Positions 37,229-45,852 of a stretch of DNA of 64,000 nucleotides are shown here, in pieces. Origin of the DNA: Stenomitos rutilans HA7619-LM2 (GTDB lineage: Bacteria > Cyanobacteriota > Cyanobacteriia > Leptolyngbyales > Leptolyngbyaceae); NCBI GenBank assembly GCA_019358945.1, contig JAHHIE010000001.1, positions 310,001 to 374,000 on the forward strand. The letters run 5' to 3'. Each line of letters begins with the position of its first letter. The stretch's first letter is position 1. The notes under the pieces were generated by a model. It ran no database searches, was not told the DNA's origin, and saw only the letters and a list, made by a program, of their open reading frames with translations. Both the position numbers and the translations under genes were made by a program.

Positions 37229-37308
37229 ACTTAACCTCAAAGCGCTCCCCCCGTCCCCTGCTCCCCTGCCCCCCCGCCCCCCCTGCTCCTCTATACTCTC
37301 TTAATCCC

Positions 37309-38457
37309 ATGCCGCAACCTTCACCTAACCCAACCCTCAGTGTCTTCCTCCCCGCCCTTGAAGGTGGTGGTGCCGAGCGTGCCATGCTGCACCTGGCAGA
37401 AGGTCTGGCCGATCGCGGCTTTGAAGTCGATCTCGTTTTGGCAGAAACGAAAGGAGCCTACCTGGATACGGTGCCATCTTCCATTCGGATTGTGGACTTA
37501 AAGGCACGATCGCCGCTACTGGTATCGAAAACCTTTGCCTTGCGTCGCTATTTACAGCAGGAGCAACCATCCGTCCTATTTTCGGCACTGGATATTCTCA
37601 GTTCTGCCACCTGGGCACAACGGCTAGCCGGAGTACCCACCCGCATTGTGATGTGCGTGCAAACAAACCTCTCACAGCAGTTTCGGGATCATCAGCCCAA
37701 CACGATCGGGCGCATCAGACCCAAACTGGTGCGCTTGTTTTACCCCTGGGCGGATGCGATCGTGGCGGCGTCTAGAGGTGTAGCAGACGATGTGGCAAAG
37801 CTTACAGGCATCCCAGCAGACACCATTCGCGTGATTTACAACCCGGTTGTCACGTCCGCCGTACTCGCAAAAATGCAGCAGCCCGTTGACCATCACTGGT
37901 TTGCACCAGATGAACCACCCGTCATTTTGGGCGTGGGGCGACTGGTCAGCCAAAAGGACTTTCCAACGCTCGTTGACGCCTTTGCAATTGTGCGTAAGCA
38001 GCGATCGGCCCGACTCATGATTCTGGGTGAAGGGGAAGACCGGGCAAAGCTAGAAGCACAAATCCGCCAACTGGGTTTGCAAGACGATGTAGCGCTTCCT
38101 GGGTTTGCCGAAAATCCCTATGCTTACATGGCTCACGCCAGCATCTTTGCTTTGTCCTCCATCTTTGAAGGCTTTGGCAATGTGGTTGCCGAAGCAATGG
38201 CGACAGGTACGCCGATCGTCTCCACCGATTGCCCCAGTGGCCCCGCCGAAATTTTGGACGGTGGCAAATACGGCAAGCTTGTTCCTGTCAACGATCCAGC
38301 AGCTTTGGCAGGCGGCATCTTAGCAACCCTGGTAGACCCGATCGCTGCTAATGTCCTTCGCCAACGCGCTCTAGAGTTTTCAGTCGATCGCGTGACCGAG
38401 CAATATATTGATGTGCTCTCACAGCTTGCGCCGCCTAAAGTTCTTCAAGTTAGCTAG
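37309..38457 (+). CDS. Glycosyltransferase family 4
   Basis: A 382-residue GT-B enzyme. LSVFLPALEGGGAERAMLHLA is the N-terminal glycine-rich loop. GVGRLVSQKDFPTLV and FEGFGNVVAEAMATGTPIVST form the donor site with both EX7E glutamates, followed by CPSGPAEIL, a signature of the group close to N-acetylgalactosamine transferases such as PglJ. The exact donor is unknown. Confidence 0.94.
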   Translation: MPQPSPNPTLSVFLPALEGGGAERAMLHLAEGLADRGFEVDLVLAETKGAYLDTVPSSIRIVDLKARSPLLVSKTFALRRYLQQEQPSVLFSALDILSSATWAQRLAGVPTRIVMCVQTNLSQQFRDHQPNTIGRIRPKLVRLFYPWADAIVAASRGVADDVAKLTGIPADTIRVIYNPVVTSAVLAKMQQPVDHHWFAPDEPPVILGVGRLVSQKDFPTLVDAFAIVRKQRSARLMILGEGEDRAKLEAQIRQLGLQDDVALPGFAENPYAYMAHASIFALSSIFEGFGNVVAEAMATGTPIVSTDCPSGPAEILDGGKYGKLVPVNDPAALAGGILATLVDPIAANVLRQRALEFSVDRVTEQYIDVLSQLAPPKVLQVS

Positions 38458-38576
38458 AGCCAGTTGGAAGGCAGAAGGCAGCGGCAGCAAAGGAGGTAGA
38501 AGGTACAGGCGACCACTGATTGCTGACGGCTCTCTTTAACGCAAAACTCTCCCCTAGCGTCCCCACGCCCCTTTCT

Positions 38577-39641
38577 ATGCGCATTCTGCACCTACTCAAT
38601 CACATTCAGGAAATTGGCAACGGCATTGTCAACGTTGCGGTTGACCTGGCATGCTTACAGGCAGAAGCCGGACATACCGTTGTCGTTGCTTCTGGTGGCG
38701 GAGAGTACGATCGCCTCCTGACTCGTTACGGCGCAAAACACGTCTTGCTTGATCAGCGCCGCCAACCGCTCAACCTGCTTCAGGCTGGCAGACAATATCA
38801 GAAGCTAGTGCAGACCCTCCAACCAGAAATTATCCATGCCCATATGATGACGGGAGTGGTTATGGCGTGGGCACTGCGAGGCAACACTCGCTATGGGCTG
38901 GTATCTACAGTCCACAACGAGTTTCAGCGTAGTGCAATCCTGATGGGGCTTGCCGATCGCGTCCTTGCCGTCAGTCAATCTGTTGCCAACTCAATGGCAC
39001 AACGAGGCATTTCCCAGGTAAAGCTAAGGGTGGTCCGCAACGGCACGTTGGGAAGCCCCAGAGAACGGGTATCAGAGCTGCTGCCTATCACACTCCAGCG
39101 TCCGTCGATCGCTACTCTGGCTGGCATGTATCACCGCAAGGGCATTGCCGACCTGATTAGCGCCTTTGAACAAGTAGCAACAGAGTTTGCTGACGCGCAC
39201 CTCTACCTAATTGGCAATGGCCCCGATCGTGCCGCATTCAAGGCACAAGCACACGCAACAGCCGTGTCAGACCGGATTCACTTTGAAGGCTACCAGGCAG
39301 AACCGCAGCGCTATCTCCAGGTGACTGACATTTTCGTTCTGGCCTCTCGACAGGAACCGTTTGGCTTGGTGCTATCAGAAGCCCGCGAAGCAGGTTGTGC
39401 GATCGTCGCCAGCAACGTCGATGGCATCCCAGAAGCACTGGACGGGGGTAAAGCCGGAATATTAGTGCCAGCAAACAATCCAACCGCATTAGCAGAGGCG
39501 ATCGCCCAACTCTTACGTGACCCAGAACTGGTGAAGACGTGGAAAACGCGATCGCGCCAAAATCTCGATTGGCTCAATGTTTCGCGCGTCCATACAGAAA
39601 CCCTAACCGTCTACAGTGAGTTGCTGGCAGAAAGAGAGTGA
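38577..39641 (+). CDS. Glycosyltransferase family 4
   Basis: About 354 residues from ATG 38577 (MRILHLLNHIQEIGNGIVNV); an upstream in-frame start at 38520 adds 19 residues without conservation. The pattern NHIQEIGNGIVNVAVDLA, HAHMMTGVVMAWAL and EPFGLVLSEAREAGCAIVAS is typical of GT4. Last glycosyltransferase of the plus-strand block. Followed by another CAGCTATCAGC-type repeat. Confidence 0.92.
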   Translation: MRILHLLNHIQEIGNGIVNVAVDLACLQAEAGHTVVVASGGGEYDRLLTRYGAKHVLLDQRRQPLNLLQAGRQYQKLVQTLQPEIIHAHMMTGVVMAWALRGNTRYGLVSTVHNEFQRSAILMGLADRVLAVSQSVANSMAQRGISQVKLRVVRNGTLGSPRERVSELLPITLQRPSIATLAGMYHRKGIADLISAFEQVATEFADAHLYLIGNGPDRAAFKAQAHATAVSDRIHFEGYQAEPQRYLQVTDIFVLASRQEPFGLVLSEAREAGCAIVASNVDGIPEALDGGKAGILVPANNPTALAEAIAQLLRDPELVKTWKTRSRQNLDWLNVSRVHTETLTVYSELLAERE

Positions 39642-39728
39642 GTTAGCCATCAGCGCTCAGCTATCAGCTTTTAGCCTTCATCCCTATCCTTCATCTCTTT
39701 ACCTCCTGCCCTCTGCCTTCTTTCACTC

Positions 39729-40823
39729 CTACGTCCAATAGAGCACTTTCGCCTGCGGAAAGCGGTGGGCAATTTCCTGCTCAAAAAAGCCACGCAGTGT
39801 CTTCATTGTCTCCGTGGGGTAGACATACTTGGTGCCGCCAAACTTATTGCGCTTGACGCTGCGAGTGGACTCGTCCAGGTCGAGCGTTGTCTTGGGATAC
39901 CAACTGAGCAGCACATCCTTGGAACCTGGCGTAAAGCGATGAGAAATCAACTCAAAGGTGAAATCACAATCAAAGTCGATCGCCGCCTCGATCGCGTCAA
40001 AAAGCTGAGTATAGTGAACCTGCCAATCATCAATCGGCATGATGGGAGCAATCACCAGTCCAATGGGGTAACCGCCACCACCTTGTGATCGGGGTAAACC
40101 CAACCGTCGTAACGCCTGCAAGCGCTTGGTCACAGAGGCCGTACCCCCTTCAAGCTTCTGAGCGATCGGAGCCGCATTCACACTCACCCGGCAGCGCGTG
40201 TGCCCGTTATGCGGTAAGCCAAGCAGATGATCGACACCATCAAACTTGGAAACCCAGCGAAGATGAGCATCGGGACGGGTGCCAAAGTAGCGAATACACT
40301 CAGCCAGACTACCCGTCAAATGTTCAATGCCAAGCGGGTCAGTGTAGCAACTGACCTCATAGGATGTCATCTGATCAGGACGCTCATACGCTGCCAGGTT
40401 CTCTAGAATCTGCGGCAGATTGGCGTAGGCCCGAATCACAGGTGGCCCTTGCAAGCTACCTGCCAAATAGCAGTATTGACAATGGGCAGGACAGCCTTCT
40501 GCCAGGTGAAACTGCCAGTCTGCGGAGGGCGGAATGGGGCTGAGTTTGAAATGGCTCGGCGGAGCCACCACGACGGCAAGGGTACGCTTGGCGATCGCAT
40601 ACGTCTCGCGGTCATCGTCACCTCGCAAACCTGTCAGTCGATCGCGCGGCAAGGTTTCGATCGGCAGATCGAGAGCCTGCACACGCGACAAAATTTGCTG
40701 ACCCCAGAGCAACTCTAGGGCTGAAGGTGTAAACAAAACACGCTCAGGCATCCACAAACGCGCAGCAGAATGAGGCGATGCTGACTCTGAATGGGATAAC
40801 GACTCAAAAACGGTTGTAGACAC
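39729..40823 (-). CDS. Spore photoproduct lyase-like radical SAM protein
   Basis: A 364-residue member of the SPL family. The 4Fe-4S cluster motif CPAHCQYCYL puts Cys111, Cys115 and Cys118 in the CX3CX2C spacing. Cys159, in EVSCYTDPLGIEHLTG, sits where the catalytic hydrogen-donor Cys141 of Bacillus Spl lies, 48 residues from the first cluster Cys (51 in Bacillus). This suggests real lyase chemistry, repairing thymine photoproducts. Cyanobacteria do not make endospores, so the natural substrate is open. Convergent with the polysaccharide block. Confidence 0.87.
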   Translation of the reverse strand: MSTTVFESLSHSESASPHSAARLWMPERVLFTPSALELLWGQQILSRVQALDLPIETLPRDRLTGLRGDDDRETYAIAKRTLAVVVAPPSHFKLSPIPPSADWQFHLAEGCPAHCQYCYLAGSLQGPPVIRAYANLPQILENLAAYERPDQMTSYEVSCYTDPLGIEHLTGSLAECIRYFGTRPDAHLRWVSKFDGVDHLLGLPHNGHTRCRVSVNAAPIAQKLEGGTASVTKRLQALRRLGLPRSQGGGGYPIGLVIAPIMPIDDWQVHYTQLFDAIEAAIDFDCDFTFELISHRFTPGSKDVLLSWYPKTTLDLDESTRSVKRNKFGGTKYVYPTETMKTLRGFFEQEIAHRFPQAKVLYWT

Positions 40824-41104
40824 TATCGATAGCCTTGATGAAGATACTTTAATGGTATCGATGGCGCGATCGCTCGATCAACTTCACAGCGACGGATCTC
40901 CACATTAAGGCGACCGGATCACCCAACATAAACGGCTGCAATTACGAGCGGGTAGGTAACGGAGCTATCAGCCTTTCAAGACTCTTGTTCAGTCAATCCG
41001 GCCCTGACAGACAGCCTAGCAGTCTGACGACCTTGTTCACCCGCTGCTAGTAACCTCTCGGATTCAATCAATCAATTTAATACGGTCGGTATGCAACGGG
41101 ATTG

Positions 41105-42382
41105 TTAGACTGAATTTCTGAGAATAGGCTGTCCTGTTGCGATCGCTGATTCAATGATGTTGGCTGCCTGATGCACTCCCCCAGAATTTTGAATTGCTGC
41201 TTGCAAACGCAATGCTTGAACTTTGTACGAATCTTCAGTCAACACTTTGTGGATTAACGATCGCAAGCTAGCAACGGTTAAGCGCGAAATCGGTAGCATC
41301 TCTCCCACGCCTGCCCAGACGATGCGGGCAGCGGTTCCAGGTTGGTCATTTGCGATCGGAATAGCAACCATTGGTACTCCATTGGCTAACGATTCTAGAA
41401 CTGTGTTTGGGCCTGCGTGCGTGATTGTAAGGGCGGCTCTTTTAAGCAACTCTAACTGCGGCGCATAACCAACAACCAAAGGTTTTCCAGGCAAGGATGA
41501 CATTGCCTCCAGCGGCATTCCGCCCCCCAATGAGAGCACCAACTGAACATTGAGTCCAATACAAGCAGCAGCAATTGCCTCGAATACTGGGAAAATCTGA
41601 TTTTGAATTGTCCCCATTGATGCATAAACCAGCGGTTGCCCAGTTAACTGCTCCCACGGAAAAGAGGCGCTCTCGCGCCCAAGAGAACTGTGATAAGGTC
41701 CAGTAAAGTGAAAGTGCGGTGGCAGGTTAGCGCGAGGAAACTCGAATTCAGCAGGCTGCTGGCTGAGCTGAGCCAGTTTAGAATAGTTGTCGTTCGGATG
41801 AGCATGGGGAGGCAATTTCCACCGTTGCCGATACTCCGCCATCAACTTCCTGATAGGCTTCGTCAAGACGGTTGATAAGGTATAACCAAGTCGGTTCCGT
41901 AATTTGGCATTCCAAGTCGGGCTATACTGCCAAGTCGTAAAGATAGGTGGAATGCTAATGTCTCGATTTATTGGCAATGCGGCGCACAGGCTAATAAATG
42001 GGATCTTAAGGTAATCTGCAACTGTTCCTCCAACCGGGGAGCATTGATCAACCAATAGGGCTTCAATTCCTTGAGATTTAATCACCTCCGGAGCATCTTG
42101 GAGAATCACTCGCATATCTTGCTCAGCAGTTTTAAGAGAATGCCTCAATGAGGCTATTCCACTTAATTTGCCTCTCTGGGTCAAAATTTTGGCATCTGAA
42201 CCAATCGGTCGCTCCGACTTACCAATTGCCCTAAATCCGAAGCCCGTGGCAAGTATCTTGTCCTGAGCATCCAAAATATTCAGAAAAGTTACACGATGTC
42301 CACGTCGCTCAAGCTCGTATCCTAGGACAAAGTGAGTAGTCAAGTGGCTTCCTGTAGGAGAAATAACACCAAAATGAGTCAT
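41105..42382 (-). CDS. UDP-glycosyltransferase, GT1 (MGT/CrtX-like)
   Basis: A 425-residue GT-B enzyme of the macrolide/carotenoid glycosyltransferase type. MTHFGVISPTGSHLTTHF includes the acceptor His. The donor signature ITHAGPNTVLESLANGVPMV followed by PIANDQPGTAARI is characteristic. Resembles zeaxanthin glucosyltransferases (CrtX) in pattern, so a carotenoid or sterol acceptor is possible, but no pigment gene is next to it. Transcribed alone. Confidence 0.9.
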   Translation of the reverse strand: MTHFGVISPTGSHLTTHFVLGYELERRGHRVTFLNILDAQDKILATGFGFRAIGKSERPIGSDAKILTQRGKLSGIASLRHSLKTAEQDMRVILQDAPEVIKSQGIEALLVDQCSPVGGTVADYLKIPFISLCAALPINRDISIPPIFTTWQYSPTWNAKLRNRLGYTLSTVLTKPIRKLMAEYRQRWKLPPHAHPNDNYSKLAQLSQQPAEFEFPRANLPPHFHFTGPYHSSLGRESASFPWEQLTGQPLVYASMGTIQNQIFPVFEAIAAACIGLNVQLVLSLGGGMPLEAMSSLPGKPLVVGYAPQLELLKRAALTITHAGPNTVLESLANGVPMVAIPIANDQPGTAARIVWAGVGEMLPISRLTVASLRSLIHKVLTEDSYKVQALRLQAAIQNSGGVHQAANIIESAIATGQPILRNSV

Positions 42383-42542
42383 CAGAATTCAAGTTAATAA
42401 TTGGGAAGCAAGTGAGCATAAATTCAATTAAGGTTAACGGTTCACTTGAGCGGCTGTCAACAGCTTTTGCAATGCACAATTTTTTTCAAAAGTCCGCTCC
42501 AAGCGAATTATTAGATCGTGATTTTACTGTCATCATACTAAG

Positions 42543-43450
42543 TTAGAGTAATTGTATTTTCCTACACAAAATTGACTTTTTTATTCTGTTTCCATCTTTA
42601 TCTTTCAGACAAAAAAGACTTACTGAGTGATCTTCCTTAAAATCTATAATCTCCGTCTCAATTGTCTCATCTTCTAGAAGAATTTTATACCTTTTCACTA
42701 AATCAGAAGAAGGGAAAATTAACCTGTAAACTCCTTCATTGTTTGGACCTTCAATAACACCACCCTCTAATTTTCTTGTTTTCTTATAAAACTCAACTAC
42801 TGCATCACTCTGGGAAACCTGAAGCTCGCTGAACAAATTAAGCTCAGGAAATAGTAGAATCTGTTTGTCTCTACGCGGAATTTGTATTTCCTTGAGTAGT
42901 TGTTCATTGTTGAATATCACTAGATTGAATAGTTCCTGGATATATATAGCAACATAGTTTGAATTGTCAGGGTTAATGATTTTTGTCGAGCTAGGACATA
43001 TAACAAAAGAAAACAACTCTTCATCGACACAATCAATCTCATAAAGGTAATCAAATTCAGTTATCTTCTTTTTATAAATGGGCAAAATCTTGATATTTGG
43101 AATGTAGTAATTGAGGAAAAGATTTGCTTTTGAAATTTCATAAATTGGCTCTCCAAAGCATTTCAATCTTGAATACAAGTGGAGATTGATTTGACCCGAT
43201 GTATGATACGAAAGTTTAGGTTTTTAATGTGAACGTTTTCAACTTCGCCAAGTGGCTCTTTCCACACTTGCTTTGTAAAATTGAAGGCTCCTTGTTCTGC
43301 CGTTTCAGGTGTTTTAGACATTCCAACGAAGTATATGTATAAAGAGCCTTCATTACTGTTAAAACTGAAGTTTATAAACCTGTAAACGTTGTCGTTTGCC
43401 TTAAAAAGGATTCTACTTTGAGAGTTGGGAGGCAGTTCCATGTGTGTCAT
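42543..43450 (-). pseudogene. Uncharacterised accessory gene broken by a -1 frameshift
   Basis: Two overlapping frames, 43450-43163 (95 codons) and 43178-42543 (from a TTG), look like one gene of about 300 codons. The second frame is open upstream of its TTG and reads KLSYHTSGQINLHLYSRLK, clearly protein-like, up to about 43215, where the first frame must be left by moving back one base. The junction is in an A/T run at 43211-43227 (coding strand ATTAAAAACCTAAACTTT). The region is AT-rich and lacks HIP1 sites, unlike its neighbours, suggesting transfer. I do not recognise the family. Sequencing error or programmed shift are alternatives. Confidence 0.7.
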
Positions 43451-43752
43451 CTACTCATACCACCACACAATATCTATTTGCAACTGACAGCCTACCAACA
43501 TCTTTCATATTCACCATTCAATGCTTGGCAGTAACAGACAGCCTCAAAAAACGCCACAACGACTCAAACGAAGCAGTATGACTATGTATTAAGTGTCAAA
43601 TCTGCGGGACAATGCTCTGATTTTTCAGGATTATCTTGCAGATCTGCGGGGAAATACCCCTTTATTAAGGAATTAAATAGAAAATTCATAGTTTGAGTCT
43701 GGGAATTTGAGGTGTTATCCGTCATCTGTGATGGTTAATCCTGAAGGTTAGA

Positions 43753-43782
43753 GTGTTATCCAGCATTTTTGCTGGATAACAC
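43753..43782. repeat. Perfect 13-bp hairpin (GTGTTATCCAGCA)
   Basis: GTGTTATCCAGCA at 43753-43765 pairs without mismatch with TGCTGGATAACAC at 43770-43782 around a TTTT loop. A related half (GGTGTTATCC) lies about 40 bases upstream near 43710, and GATAA...TTATC just downstream near 43787-43801. It does not show the core sites of an integron attC element. Terminator of the frameshifted gene's neighbourhood or a recombination/repeat relic are both possible. Confidence 0.75.
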
Positions 43783-43944
43783 CCCAGATAACGGTATTAT
43801 CCCAACACTAATCTATGTTGCAACCCAGCCACCGCGTTTGCTCGATCAAGTGAGACGAAGGCTTCGCCTCAAGCGTTTCAGCTTTAAAACCGAAAAATCT
43901 TACATTCAATAGACTTCCTGCATGAATCAGATTTTGCCCCCCAT

Positions 43945-43993
43945 CCCCCCAAATTTGGGGGGCATCAGTTTTAGCTTCCCCCAAACTTGGGGG
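43945..43993. repeat. Two C/G-run palindromes (CCCCCAAATTTGGGGG type)
   Basis: CCCCCCAAATTTGGGGGG at 43945-43962 is an 18-base perfect palindrome. A second, CCCCCAAACTTGGGGG, lies at 43978-43993. These belong to a dispersed class also seen inside the MITE-like element at 50228-50387. An 87-codon minus-strand frame through them is not considered a gene. Confidence 0.75.
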
Positions 43994-44032
43994 ACGGGAG
44001 GAGGCCTTTAAGTATTCGCGCAGGAGGTCTAA

Positions 44033-44183
44033 TACATCCGCGATTACATCTTGTTCCACGACAAACGGCATCCTGGGGGGAGTCGGTGAAATAAGGGCAT
44101 ATTTGTCTCACCTTGCCATAGAGCGCAACGTAGCAGCATCCACTCAAACTGTAGCTTTGAGTGCCCTACTGTTTCTCTATCGA
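44033..44183 (+). pseudogene. Remnant of a tyrosine recombinase (integron/phage-integrase N-terminal domain)
   Basis: The + strand encodes [14 protein letters not shown] in one frame (44033-44074) and, after a shift at the G run 44075-44080, [20 protein letters not shown] and [14 protein letters not shown] in another (44082-44183). Together they match the SAM-like DNA-binding N-terminus of IntI/XerC-type integrases. The preceding frame has stops and no catalytic domain follows, so it is a relic. It overlaps into sequence running toward the GTPase gene. Points to past mobile DNA at this site. Confidence 0.75.
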
Positions 44184-44292
44184 CCCCATGCCTTGGAGCA
44201 AAAGTACCAAACGCTAATCAGCAGTGGTCGTGGCAGCTTGTCTTCCCTTCTTGGAAACGTTCGACGGTCACTTGAGTATTTATCCTTAGCCG

Positions 44293-45852
44293 TTAAAGCC
44301 CTGGCAAACCAAGCTGCTGGCTTAATTCTTGCCGCAAACGATAGATGATAGTGTTGGGTTCTAGCTGGTGAATGATGTCTTGAATTACCGTGTTCGGTCC
44401 TTGGGGTCCCCAGCTACAGCCTTGCTCAAGGTAGACCTGGACGGCGCGCCCAACCGCGTAGGCTCCGTAGCCTGCAATGCCGCCCTGGACGATCGCGGTG
44501 CCTGCGTAGGCCGAAAAGCTGGTTGAGGTTTCGATTCCAGACGCTGCTGCTGCCGCACTTTTACCCATACCCAGCAGTAAACCACTGCCTAACTCCGACA
44601 GTAAGAGACTACCGGAACTGAGCAGAATCGTTTGCCAAAGTTGACGGGCTTCGTGGCGAGTGACGGGTAGACCGTAGAGTTCAGACAGGGCGCGAATCAT
44701 TGCCAGGTCAGAAACCGCACCGCCGACCAGATCAAGAACTGCGATCGGGTTGATGCCGACCGCGATCGCCTTGTATCGCGCAAACTTCCAGATCAGCGCC
44801 TCTGCATCCGTATTGCGGACATCGAGAATTTTGCTGGCAAGCACGGCTTCTGCGTCTCGTGCCTGAAACAGGGCGTTTAGAGCCAGCAGCGTACGGCCTT
44901 CCTGGTGCAGAATGGCAAGAATCTTGTGTTTCAGGCTGTCGATCTGTCCCGTTGGCGTTTCCCATTCATAAGTGGTGCAACCATCGGGCAATTCGACACG
45001 CACTTGCACAGGCATGGGATCAGCTGCTACCAGCACAATCTCATTCACCGATAGCAGTCGTTGCAGTTGCAGACCATCCGCACTTTTGGCGGCAAGCTGT
45101 TGCAAATTCTGATAAATAGCCTGCTGGGTCTGGCCAGGATAGAGATCAATTTTGTTGAACACCAGCAGCAGTGGCTTTTGTGCCTGCCGCAAGTCACAGA
45201 GCGCCTGATACTCGGTGCGCGTAATGTCGCCTGCCACCACAAACAGAATCAGGTCTGCCTGTCGGGCGATGTCTTGCGCTAGTTGTGCCCGCGCCTGTCC
45301 GTCAATTTCATCCAACCCTGGCGTATCAATGAATTCCACGGTGAGTGGCTTTGCCGTCGTGATCGTGAGCGAGGTGCTTTCTGCCTTTTCCCGCGTGCTT
45401 GCGTCTCCTCCTGGTGACCAGTAGACCGATCGTGGGGCTTGCGTCACGCCATTCAACGGCCCTGTTGGCAGCAGCTTTTGACCCAGGAGCGCATTCAACA
45501 CAGCGGACTTCCCGCGACTCACCAAACCAAACACGGCAATGCGAACGACCTGGCTTTCGAGCTTGTTGAGCGTGACGGTGAGTTGCTCGACATCGCTGCG
45601 GAGGGTTTCGCGATCAGTGCCACTGGGCGGGCGGTTTTTTTCAGAGCGAAAAAAGGCGTTATAACGATTTAATGCCTGCCGGACACCGCTACGGGCACGA
45701 TTGAGGTAGGTTTCTTGTAAATCAACTGCCGTCGATCGCGTCGTGGAGGTCGATCGCGTCGTAGGGTCAGATGGCAAATCGGATTTAGTTTGAGGCGATA
45801 GAGGTTGAGTCAAGGCTGGCAACAGAAAGACGGACGCTAGATCCATTCTCAT
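44293..45852 (-). CDS. Dynamin/Era-like GTPase with DUF697 domain
   Basis: A 519-residue protein. G1 GLVSRGKS at 109-116, G3 DTPG at 176-179 and G4 NKID at 233-236 form a complete GTPase. The C-terminal third is a DUF697-type domain with hydrophobic stretches ([19 protein letters not shown]) that would associate with the membrane. Its first 68 bases overlap the end of the upstream paralogue, so the two are translationally coupled. Role unknown; membrane remodelling or stress sensing is conjecture. Confidence 0.88.
   Translation of the reverse strand: MRMDLASVFLLPALTQPLSPQTKSDLPSDPTTRSTSTTRSTAVDLQETYLNRARSGVRQALNRYNAFFRSEKNRPPSGTDRETLRSDVEQLTVTLNKLESQVVRIAVFGLVSRGKSAVLNALLGQKLLPTGPLNGVTQAPRSVYWSPGGDASTREKAESTSLTITTAKPLTVEFIDTPGLDEIDGQARAQLAQDIARQADLILFVVAGDITRTEYQALCDLRQAQKPLLLVFNKIDLYPGQTQQAIYQNLQQLAAKSADGLQLQRLLSVNEIVLVAADPMPVQVRVELPDGCTTYEWETPTGQIDSLKHKILAILHQEGRTLLALNALFQARDAEAVLASKILDVRNTDAEALIWKFARYKAIAVGINPIAVLDLVGGAVSDLAMIRALSELYGLPVTRHEARQLWQTILLSSGSLLLSELGSGLLLGMGKSAAAAASGIETSTSFSAYAGTAIVQGGIAGYGAYAVGRAVQVYLEQGCSWGPQGPNTVIQDIIHQLEPNTIIYRLRQELSQQLGLPGL

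Noticed and set aside
43205-43230. Programmed -1 frameshift site
   Set aside because: The coding strand has T AAA AAC, where a canonical heptamer would be A AAA AAC, and no clear downstream stimulator was seen. Kept only as an alternative to mutation.
43753-43782. Integron attC site
   Set aside because: The stem resembles one in size, but GTTATCC and GGATAAC do not fit the GTTRRRY and RYYYAAC core sites.
43808-44071. 87-codon minus-strand frame in the repeat region
   Set aside because: It runs through two C/G palindromes and the integrase relic on the opposite strand; no protein-like pattern of its own.
44103-44348. 81-codon plus-strand frame as an intact gene
   Set aside because: Only its first third matches a recombinase N-terminus; the rest is unrelated and it overlaps the end of the GTPase gene. 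Treated as part of a relic.
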